NCBI GenBank assembly: GCA_026386835.1
Contig: JAPLMV010000140.1
Span: 1-5,952, forward strand
Length of the DNA: 5,952 nucleotides
Source: Planctomycetota bacterium
Lineage (GTDB): Bacteria > Planctomycetota > Phycisphaerae > Sedimentisphaerales > Anaerobacaceae
Direction: 5' to 3'
Position numbers and translations under genes: made by a program. Every line of letters begins with the position of its first letter. Position 1 is the first letter of the stretch. The notes beneath the pieces were generated by a model. That model saw only the letters and a list, made by a program, of their open reading frames with translations, made no database searches and was not told the DNA's origin. Below are positions 1 through 5,391 of the stretch, in pieces.

Positions 1-720
1 GAGTGTCTCTTCTATCGACTCAATCCGCTGCGCCAACGGCATCTGTGAACACTCAGCTATTTTTTCCTCAAGGTTGTAATATGGCATCCTGCTGATTTTT
101 TTGGTCGTTAAGTCAAAAATCAGATTTTCGGAAGGTTTCAGCTTCCAGCAATTCTCAAATATTGCCAGTTCACCGCCGATATATTTTTGATAGAAGAAAA
201 AATTTAAGGCCGTTGTATTCACCTTCAAATCGAGCTTGTGCTGCCTTATGGCCTTTAGCTCCGAGGCAAAGATAAATCTGCTGCCGTCAAAATAATAATA
301 GAGCGGCTTTACACCGAACCTGTCCCGTGACAAAAAGAATATGTTTTTCTTCTTGTCATAAATGCAGAAAGCCCACATCCCGTTGAACTTCTCCACACAG
401 GCAGGCCCCCACAAATGATAGCTGTACAGAAGTACTTCCGTATCCGTGCCCGAAGTAAAATGATAGCCTCTGGCCTTGAGTTGCTCTTTTATCTCTAAAA
501 AATTGTATATCTCGCCATTATATACAACCGCCAGATGCTCAAAGCACATTGGCTGATGGCCTTTTGTGGAAGTATCGATAATAGACAGCCGCCGATGGCC
601 AAGTGATACATTGTTATCAACATAAAACCCCTCATCATCCGGTCCCCTGTGACGAATGGCATCGGTCATCTTACTGATAACATCTTTATCACACCAGTTA
701 AAGCCGGCTATGCCGCACAT
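1..720 (-). CDS. asnB: Asparagine synthase (glutamine-hydrolysing)-type amidotransferase, N-terminal 240 residues (3' end beyond left edge)
   Basis: The reading frame opens with ATG at 720 and stays open to base 1, giving 240 residues of a protein that usually has about 600. It starts MCGIAGF, so after removal of Met the catalytic Cys2 of a class II glutamine amidotransferase is exposed. Other family motifs follow in order: RHRGPDDEG (23-31), HRRLSIID (42-49), YNGEIYN (67-73), SGTDTE (90-95), SRDRFGVKPLYY (131-142) and ASELKAI (152-158). This half releases ammonia from glutamine; the ATP-dependent synthetase half lies outside the window. The family makes asparagine, but relatives in exosortase and polysaccharide loci (exosortase A system-associated amidotransferases) have presumed roles in envelope glycan synthesis. 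The neighbouring PEP-CTERM gene favours that role, but the N-terminal half alone cannot decide it. No strong ribosome site precedes the start (only GTCGGGTAAAG). Confidence 0.93.
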   Translation of the reverse strand, partial: MCGIAGFNWCDKDVISKMTDAIRHRGPDDEGFYVDNNVSLGHRRLSIIDTSTKGHQPMCFEHLAVVYNGEIYNFLEIKEQLKARGYHFTSGTDTEVLLYSYHLWGPACVEKFNGMWAFCIYDKKKNIFFLSRDRFGVKPLYYYFDGSRFIFASELKAIRQHKLDLKVNTTALNFFFYQKYIGGELAIFENCWKLKPSENLIFDLTTKKISRMPYYNLEEKIAECSQMPLAQRIESIEETL

Positions 721-818
721 ATATCTTTACCCGACAAACGCCTTTTTTAAGTTTGACACAGGGTATAATATAATACGCAGCACAAAAAATTACCACTTAG
801 ATTTCCAGGCTGGGTAAA
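721..818. other. Intergenic leader of the amidotransferase gene
   Basis: These 98 bases separate the restored stop of the LamG/PEP-CTERM gene (819-821) from the amidotransferase start. On the minus strand there is a T6 run (about 784-789) followed by an AT-rich TATTATATTATA stretch (about 764-775) that could supply a -10 element. I could not place a convincing -35 at 16 to 18 bases from it. There is no strong terminator hairpin, so read-through from the LamG gene is possible. Confidence 0.3.
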
Positions 819-1590
819 TCAGCGTTTTTTTCGCAGCATCAGCGCCCCGAGTCCTACTATCAGTATAGTCGTCGGTTCAGGTACAAGGGCTGCCACCTCG
901 TTTGCGTTTAGTGCCTGATTGTATATCCTTATGTCATCGAGCCTTGCCTTTGAAATACTGTTCAAGTACAGTGTCAAACGACCTTACTCCTATTGCCAGA
1001 TTCTTATCAGGTGTTGTGTTGCCTGTGTCATAAGCAAAAACTGTATGGCCATCAAGTTGCCCATTCAAATAAATCTTCATATCCTTATTATCATACACCG
1101 CTGCCACATGGTACCAGTTATCTTCAGGCGCAGAATTTTCCGATGTATGGAGGTATGTCTGACCTTGACCAGCTTTGTCTACAAGGAAAATCCATTGCCC
1201 CAAAGGACTCCAATATACTTGATAACCAAAAACGCTGTTTGCCCCGCCAGTCCTCATTTTACTGACCACAAAACCTTGGTCTATGCCTGAAGGTTTGGCC
1301 CAAAAAGCTATTGTAAAACTATCACTACAAGTAAATCTTAAAGAAGGATTATCGCTTACATCAACATAATCGTCAGTTCCATCAAAACTTAATCCCCCAT
1401 TAATCTTGCCGCTCGTCCAGCCCGGCCCATTTACCAGCGTGCCATCGTTGCCGTTGATAGTAGAATCTTGTGCTGTTGTACCGCTGCCCTCATCAAATGC
1501 CCAATGCGCCACCAAACCGGCATTCGCACTGGCCGTGGTGAGAATCACCAGTAAAATACCAACTACCATGATTTTCTCTCTCGTCTTCAT
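819..1590 (-). pseudogene. Secreted LamG-domain protein with PEP-CTERM sorting tail, interrupted by a +1 frameshift
   Basis: Frame 0 runs from ATG at 1590 to TGA at 934-936 (218 residues). Dropping one base near 942-945 moves into a frame that ends with TGA at 819-821 and gives 256 residues. The reconstructed protein has a signal peptide (MKTREK, then a hydrophobic core at 7-20, likely cut after A22-N-A24), one LamG/concanavalin A-like domain (about 26-225) and a PEP-CTERM tail (236-256). LamG hallmarks are LVAHWAFDEGSGTTA (26-40), GGLSFDGTDDYVDV (65-78), DNWYHVAAVYD (157-167), IYLNGQ (173-178) and, only after correction, LDDIRIYNQAL. The last match crosses the break in the right register, so a one-base insertion is the simplest reading. 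LamG domains usually bind carbohydrate or surface ligands; no catalytic motif is visible. GGAAAGGG at 1598-1605 is a good ribosome site 7 bases before the start. It could be a real mutation, a sequencing error or, less likely, recoding. Confidence 0.85.
822..884 (-). other. PEP-CTERM sorting signal (encoded in the shifted frame)
   Basis: The last 21 codons read V-P-E-P-T-T, then the hydrophobic stretch ILIVGLGALML, then the basic end RKKR before TGA. This is the classic three-part PEP-CTERM layout recognised by exosortases: a PEP motif, a short transmembrane segment and an Arg/Lys-rich end. Exosortase cuts near the motif at the membrane, and the protein is then released or linked to surface polymer. 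Because of the upstream frameshift the tail is not in frame with the signal peptide as the sequence stands. Confidence 0.88.
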
Positions 1591-1597
1591 TTTTCTA

Positions 1598-1605
1598 CCC
1601 TTTCC
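1598..1605 (-). promoter_or_regulatory. Ribosome binding site of the LamG/PEP-CTERM gene
   Basis: GGAAAGGG lies 7 bases before the ATG at 1590. It is the clearest Shine-Dalgarno-like site in the window and supports this start, which also places a well-formed signal peptide at the N terminus. Confidence 0.6.
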
Positions 1606-1630
1606 AAAAAAGTGTTTGATTTATCCTCGC

Positions 1631-1653
1631 AGCATAGACACGCTGTCTATGCT
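1631..1653. repeat. Perfect inverted repeat, 10-base arms with 3-base loop
   Basis: The arms AGCATAGACA (1631-1640) and TGTCTATGCT (1644-1653) are perfectly complementary around the loop CGC. It lies 40 bases upstream of the LamG gene start, probably in its 5' leader. No T run follows it on either strand, so it does not look like an intrinsic terminator. It could be an RNA stem affecting message stability or translation, or a binding site for a dimeric regulator. Confidence 0.6.
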
Positions 1654-1672
1654 TTGATAGCTCTTTCTATCA

Positions 1673-1707
1673 GTCACAGACCACTAACCACTGTCCACTA
1701 TTCACGG
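1673..1707. repeat. Degenerate heptanucleotide tandem repeat, five units
   Basis: On the plus strand, consecutive 7-base units read GTCACAG, ACCACTA, ACCACTG, TCCACTA and TTCACGG. The three central units share the core CCACT, and the outer two have decayed to TCAC. Short non-coding heptad arrays are a known type of intergenic repeat in several bacterial groups. No function can be read from it. Confidence 0.5.
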
Positions 1708-1788
1708 ACTTCTTAATGAGGAAAACCCCGCTTTAGGTAGGAATTCTCCTCCTCTTCTTCTTGGCCTACAGGTTATGATAATAATACA

Positions 1789-1817
1789 AGTTTACCAGAC
1801 TTTATGGGCTATTTCAA
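1789..1817 (-). promoter_or_regulatory. Possible sigma-70-type promoter for the LamG gene
   Basis: On the minus strand TTGAAA (1812-1817) lies 17 bases before TAAACT (1789-1794), which matches the TTGACA/TATAAT consensus at 5 and 4 of 6 positions and has a TG just before the -10. It is placed after the putative terminator and about 200 bases before the LamG start. Such matches often occur by chance, and planctomycete promoters are poorly defined. Confidence 0.25.
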
Positions 1818-1818
1818 G

Positions 1819-1848
1819 AAAAAAGTCCGAAAAAGTAGTGTTTTTCCG
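1819..1848 (-). terminator. Weak intrinsic terminator candidate after the methyltransferase operon
   Basis: On the minus strand, CGGAAAAA and TTTTTCGG form a stem with one G-G mismatch around a short loop (1827-1848), followed two bases later by six T residues (1819-1824). It starts about 43 bases past the stop of the last methyltransferase gene, a sensible place for the operon to end. The stem is mostly A-T, so it would be a weak terminator. Confidence 0.3.
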
Positions 1849-1891
1849 CCCCCCTGATTGAAAATCCCCGTTATTCGTGCAATCCGTTAGC

Positions 1892-2491
1892 TTAATTTTT
1901 CGCAATCACAAGATACGCCAAGGGGATACCAACCCAGGAATTGAGATTGATGATTTTTATCTCGGTAAATTCCGCCGCTCTCAGCTTCTCAGTGATTTCT
2001 TTTTTTGTATAGCCGTACTTATCTATCCCCCGCAGCATCTTTGCCATAGTTACATACATAAATCCAAGTCCGTATCCTGATATCACCGTTGTTATCAATT
2101 TCCCGCCGGCTTTGAGCGCCTTTTTTGATTCCACAAAAAAAATACCAAGCTCATCGGGGCTTAAATATTCCGTCATCCATGTCGAAACAACACCATCGAA
2201 TTTTTTCGCCCCCGCCAGCCTGCTGATTTCCGTTGCGCCGCCCTGGTAAACCTTTACAGGCAGTTTACAGAGATGTGGATTGCGGTCTATGCCGGTAACA
2301 TTATTTTCAGTTAAAAAAATCCTCGTATAATGCCCTGTGCCAAGGCCAACATCGAGGACTTTTTTGCCCCCCATTTCCTGCAGGATAGGCACAATCTTTC
2401 TGTCAGGCAGACGCCTGCAGAGAAAAGACATTATCGTCTCTTTGTCATATTCCTCTGCGGTTGTCTTAAGGTAACGCTCGTAATTTTTCAT
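1892..2491 (-). CDS. Class I SAM-dependent methyltransferase (199 aa)
   Basis: This is a compact methyltransferase of the Rossmann-fold class. Motif I, which binds S-adenosylmethionine, is KVLDVGLGTGHY (44-55); the acidic residue after strand 2 is D69 in TGIDRNP; the FDGVVSTWMTEYL segment (98-110) is the post-II/motif II region; and LKAGGKLI (126-133) is the turn before strand 5. The acceptor cannot be told from sequence. Its place as the last gene of a glycan operon suggests O-methylation of a sugar or lipid carrier, but this is inference. ATG at 2491 is well supported because an in-frame TAG lies three codons upstream; no clear Shine-Dalgarno site is seen. The gap to the preceding gene is 28 bases. 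It is not a copy of the other methyltransferase: motif I and the C-terminal half differ. Confidence 0.88.
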   Translation of the reverse strand: MKNYERYLKTTAEEYDKETIMSFLCRRLPDRKIVPILQEMGGKKVLDVGLGTGHYTRIFLTENNVTGIDRNPHLCKLPVKVYQGGATEISRLAGAKKFDGVVSTWMTEYLSPDELGIFFVESKKALKAGGKLITTVISGYGLGFMYVTMAKMLRGIDKYGYTKKEITEKLRAAEFTEIKIINLNSWVGIPLAYLVIAKN

Positions 2492-2519
2492 GGCAAAATT
2501 CTATGATATACTGCGAGTC

Positions 2520-3272
2520 TCAATTTTTCCTGGCAATTATTATAATAGGATAATATAGGTTTACACGTGAGATAAACCACAAAAAACAGTTCTTAAGAAA
2601 GGTCAACCCAAGCAGCAATCTCAACGCTTTTTTCAGCAGCTTTTGATTTACCTTTTCAATTTGTTCGGCATTGAAATTATTGATAAACTCCCTGCGCCCC
2701 AGAGACAATACTGTGATATCGCTGCCGCTACGCCGCAAAACACGCTCCGCATCGCCGGGCTTGATAATATTAAGCGATTCATAATATGGAGTATATCGCC
2801 TTAACATTTTCAGGTAGTATCGCCCAAGAGTCTTATTCAGGAACGGCAGCCATATTAAGCTATAATGCCCTTCGTAAAAAGAGCAGTAATTTGGGGACAC
2901 ATGGTACATAATTCCGCCCGGCTTTAAGATTCTGATGGATTCATCGATTATATGCCAGGTTGAGTTGACATGTTCGAGGACCTGAAAAGATACCACGAAA
3001 TCATAAGAAGCATCAGGCACAGGAAAAGTTCCGCCGTCATACCAGAGAAGGTCTAAGTGCGGTAATTTGCCCTTGACTTGCTCAACGTATTCTTTGCTTA
3101 TTTCCAAGCCTGTCGGTACCAGGCCTTCCTTGCGGCACTCATCGAGAAAAAGCCCGTTCTTGAAACCTATCTCAAATATTTTCCTGCCTTGATAATCTTT
3201 AATATCACACTCGGCAAGAAATGATTTCACCTGCGACAAGGCTTTCTGCCTCAGTTCGGTTTCAGTTGCCAT
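2520..3272 (-). CDS. SAM-dependent methyltransferase, Methyltransf_11-like (250 aa)
   Basis: The core matches the Methyltransf_11/23 group often found in polysaccharide clusters: motif I is KIFEIGFKNGLFLDEC (31-46), E57 in TGLEIS is the ribose-binding acidic residue, YDFVVSFQVLEHV (90-102) is the signature around motif II, and IRILKPGGIMYHVSPN (113-128) follows. Motif I is unusual: the common GxGxG loop reads G-F-K-N-G, although its first and last glycines are kept. The C-terminal part (about 135-250) is rich in aromatic and basic residues and ends in the hydrophobic YYPIIIIA, perhaps a lid or membrane contact. It likely methylates a sugar or lipid-linked intermediate. The start is secure: a TAG lies two codons upstream and GGAAG (3281-3285) sits 8 bases before the ATG. 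The gap to the deacetylase gene is 23 bases. Confidence 0.88.
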   Translation of the reverse strand: MATETELRQKALSQVKSFLAECDIKDYQGRKIFEIGFKNGLFLDECRKEGLVPTGLEISKEYVEQVKGKLPHLDLLWYDGGTFPVPDASYDFVVSFQVLEHVNSTWHIIDESIRILKPGGIMYHVSPNYCSFYEGHYSLIWLPFLNKTLGRYYLKMLRRYTPYYESLNIIKPGDAERVLRRSGSDITVLSLGRREFINNFNAEQIEKVNQKLLKKALRLLLGLTFLKNCFLWFISRVNLYYPIIIIARKN

Positions 3273-3295
3273 TTTCTATTCTTCCGTAAAATCAA

Positions 3296-4216
3296 TTAAC
3301 CGTGGATTTTTTCTCTGTAAACATGATCCAGCGTTTTGCTTTGAAAGCCTCTTTTTTTGAGGTACTGTATTATTTTAACAAGCCTTTTTATGTACATCTT
3401 TTGCTGAAGATTCGTTCTTACAAAAGGCGTTTTTCCAGGCAGAATTTCCATCGAATGAAACATCATAGTCAGCACCGGTTCATCATAGCGCCTTATAAAT
3501 TCCCTCGTTAAAAGCTTCATCTCAAAGGCTGTCATGTGTGTCGGCCTAAGCCACCTGTAGAAAAACCATTTGCCCGCAGGCAGGAAAAATCTTCTTTTAG
3601 ATATTGATATCGGAACTTCGAGTATCTTCGAATCGCCAGGAGAATAAAAATCGTCTGCGGAAACAAGGTAAGGCTGTTTCGGCGCCTTTGAATGGTTCGG
3701 CCCGCCGTAACTTGTCCAGTCTATTTCCGGTGTAACGGAACTATCGACCTTATAATCCAGCTTTTCGAGGGACTTTATCGTATCGATGTCTGCTCCATAT
3801 CTTGCCGCTCGATATGATACTGGCCTTGTGCCGAATTTTGCCTCGATAAGTTCGGTCAGGTTTTTTATCTTGGCAAATTCCACTTCGGTGCTGCATGCCG
3901 AACACGGAAAATCGTTGCTTGCCGAGCCGGAAAAGTCCTCGTATTTTTTCTCCGGCTCAATATACTCCGAATGAAGATGCGCCCCAACCTCAGCGCCAAG
4001 CCTTACCTCTCTTTTGAGAACCCTGCAGCAGTCATCGTTCTGTACAACCTCCGGCGAAACAAAATAGACCGGATTGATATCGAACCTGTCCCACAGCGGC
4101 CGCAGTATCGCAGGTATGCCGTACAAAACCGATTCAAACGACAGCGGACTGGAACGCCTCCACCGGATATCGCAGTCCGGCTCCGTGTCTATCGTTATGC
4201 AAAGTGTTTTGCTCAT
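3296..4216 (-). CDS. Polysaccharide deacetylase family protein, NodB/WalW-like (306 aa)
   Basis: The protein follows the NodB-type (carbohydrate esterase 4-like) pattern in a variant form. CITIDTEPD (6-14) stands where the usual TFDD catalytic aspartate motif lies; GAHLHSEY (78-85) supplies two candidate metal-binding histidines, H80 and H82; SYRAARYGAD (134-143) is the arginine motif; DSSVTPEIDW (158-167) is the next conserved block; and MMFHSMEI (251-258) carries the final histidine H254. The family removes acetyl groups from N-acetyl sugars using a divalent metal. It most resembles the WalW-like deacetylases of surface polysaccharide clusters, from memory. No signal peptide is evident, so it probably acts in the cytoplasm on a precursor. 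The insert at 95-112 has a C-S-A-C pair (C105, C108), and C63-C64 are adjacent. ATG starts 8 bases after the GT4 stop, implying translational coupling. Confidence 0.85.
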   Translation of the reverse strand: MSKTLCITIDTEPDCDIRWRRSSPLSFESVLYGIPAILRPLWDRFDINPVYFVSPEVVQNDDCCRVLKREVRLGAEVGAHLHSEYIEPEKKYEDFSGSASNDFPCSACSTEVEFAKIKNLTELIEAKFGTRPVSYRAARYGADIDTIKSLEKLDYKVDSSVTPEIDWTSYGGPNHSKAPKQPYLVSADDFYSPGDSKILEVPISISKRRFFLPAGKWFFYRWLRPTHMTAFEMKLLTREFIRRYDEPVLTMMFHSMEILPGKTPFVRTNLQQKMYIKRLVKIIQYLKKRGFQSKTLDHVYREKIHG

Positions 4217-4224
4217 TGCTAATT

Positions 4225-5391
4225 TTAAGAACGTTTATTCATAACACGCTGGTAGATTTGCAGGTATCCCCTGCCGACGTTGGACCATCTGAATTGCTCC
4301 GCCTTTTTCCTTGCTGTCGCACACATCGCGTTATACTTGTCTGTATCGCCGGCTGCTTTCCTTACGGCATCAGCAATCGATATGGCACTGTCATTTTCAG
4401 CGATCACACCGTTGTCCGCTATAAGCTCCTCTACGCCTTCGCATCTGGTGGTAACTATTGGCAATCCCGACGCCATCGCCTCCAGCATTGCATTGCTCAT
4501 CCCCTCTTGCATACTTGCGCTGATAAAAAGGTCGCTTTGTCTATAGACCGCAGGCATTTTTTCCGCCTCAATCCTGCCTGCCACCTTAATAATAGCGTCA
4601 AGTTTTTTCGCAGAGATTATTTGTCTAAGCAGTTTTTTTCCCGCACCGCCTCCGACAATGGTAAAACTGAGTTTCATTCCCACCCCGTGCAGAATTTCGA
4701 CAGCATCTATCAGCATCTCCACTCTTTTTGTGACACTCAGCCGTCCCACCGTAAGGAGCTTAAACGTATCGCTCCTATCTTTGTTATGGGCTGGTGAAAA
4801 TAGCTCCAGATCAACACCGTTCGGTATCACATCTATAGAAGCGATTGGCAGAAATCGCAGCGAACGCTCTTTGAGTCCCTCACTGCAGGCTACAAGAGCA
4901 GATGCTTTTTTCCAAATCAGCTTAAACAATGGACCAAGTATTTTATAATCGATAGCCAGTCTTGCGTGTTTGCCGGGGACATCAGAGCCACGCAGTGAGA
5001 TTATGTAGGGCAATTTATTTGCCGTGCGGTAACACAGCCACCCCGTCGGAAAACCAAAAAAAGCGTGAACAAAATCATAATCGTTTTGTTTCAGCAGTCT
5101 TTTGTAAAATTTATTTGCCTTGTAAAGCCATTCGAGCACTTCGATTTTGCGCCAGTGATGCAGATTCTTTTTATGCACGCCCACCTTGTGGATATTGATA
5201 TTGCCGGCAAATTCATCTACGGCATAGCCCGGCTCTGGTGTACTTGTCAGAACATCTATTTGTAATTCGCTGTTGCCCGCAAATTCCTTCAAAAGGCAAA
5301 GATGTGCCTGCCCGGCGCCTCCTCCTATCGGCGGAAACTCGTAATTGAGCATAAGTATTTTTAATACAGACACAGGTGAATCTATCCTCAC
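4225..5391 (-). CDS. Glycosyltransferase family 4 (GT-B fold), 388 aa
   Basis: This is a retaining GT4 enzyme that transfers a sugar from a nucleotide-sugar donor to a growing glycan, in the cytosol or at the membrane face. The N-terminal acceptor domain begins KILMLNYEFPPIGGGAG (11-27) and includes SLRGSDVPG (132-140). The linker VIPNGVDLELFSP (188-200) leads to the donor domain, with LLTVGRLSVTKRVEMLI (212-228) and VGGGAGKKL (246-254). The E-X7-E motif is E296 to E304 in EGMSNAMLEAMASGLPIV. Length is normal for the family. The start is GTG at 5391, overlapping the TGA stop of the upstream gene as GTGA. A second GTG at 5373 (codon 7) has GAGGA upstream and would leave a shorter tail before the domain; I kept the longer form because the overlap is typical of coupled genes. 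Sugar and acceptor are unknown. Confidence 0.93.
   Translation of the reverse strand: MRIDSPVSVLKILMLNYEFPPIGGGAGQAHLCLLKEFAGNSELQIDVLTSTPEPGYAVDEFAGNINIHKVGVHKKNLHHWRKIEVLEWLYKANKFYKRLLKQNDYDFVHAFFGFPTGWLCYRTANKLPYIISLRGSDVPGKHARLAIDYKILGPLFKLIWKKASALVACSEGLKERSLRFLPIASIDVIPNGVDLELFSPAHNKDRSDTFKLLTVGRLSVTKRVEMLIDAVEILHGVGMKLSFTIVGGGAGKKLLRQIISAKKLDAIIKVAGRIEAEKMPAVYRQSDLFISASMQEGMSNAMLEAMASGLPIVTTRCEGVEELIADNGVIAENDSAISIADAVRKAAGDTDKYNAMCATARKKAEQFRWSNVGRGYLQIYQRVMNKRS

Larger units (their letters stand above)
1591..1891. other. Gene-free region between the glycan operon and the LamG gene
   Basis: I find no coding capacity here with family resemblance. Read along the minus strand, it contains a terminator-like hairpin (1819-1848), a possible promoter (1789-1817), a 19-base homopurine run (1744-1762), a degenerate 7-base repeat (1673-1707), a perfect hairpin (1631-1653) and the ribosome site of the LamG gene (1598-1605). 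This is what a boundary between two transcription units would look like. Confidence 0.55.

Noticed and set aside
942..950. Programmed +1 frameshifting of the prfB type as the main explanation
   Set aside because: Shifting at the stop would give ARDIRIYN, a poorer match to the LamG pattern than LDDIRIYN from a simple indel, and the usual slippery codon and upstream stimulator are missing.
919..1290. 123-codon plus-strand frame across the LamG gene
   Set aside because: It is antisense to a clear LamG domain and shows no family motifs; the open frame reflects the composition of the opposite strand.
1744..1762. GGAGGAG as a ribosome site for a short leader peptide
   Set aside because: No ATG, GTG or TTG follows at a suitable distance on the minus strand.
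1862..1891. Possible second short repeat (related CCGTTA/CGTGCAAT units) just after the methyltransferase stop
   Set aside because: The units match only partly and their spacing is not regular enough to call a repeat.
1892..3272. Two adjacent methyltransferase genes as a tandem duplication
   Set aside because: They differ in length, in motif I and in their C-terminal halves; only general class I fold features are shared.
4204..4797. 197-codon open frame on the plus strand
   Set aside because: It lies wholly opposite the GT4 gene and the start of the deacetylase gene, has many Cys and His residues with no domain pattern, and is explained as a shadow of the coding strand.
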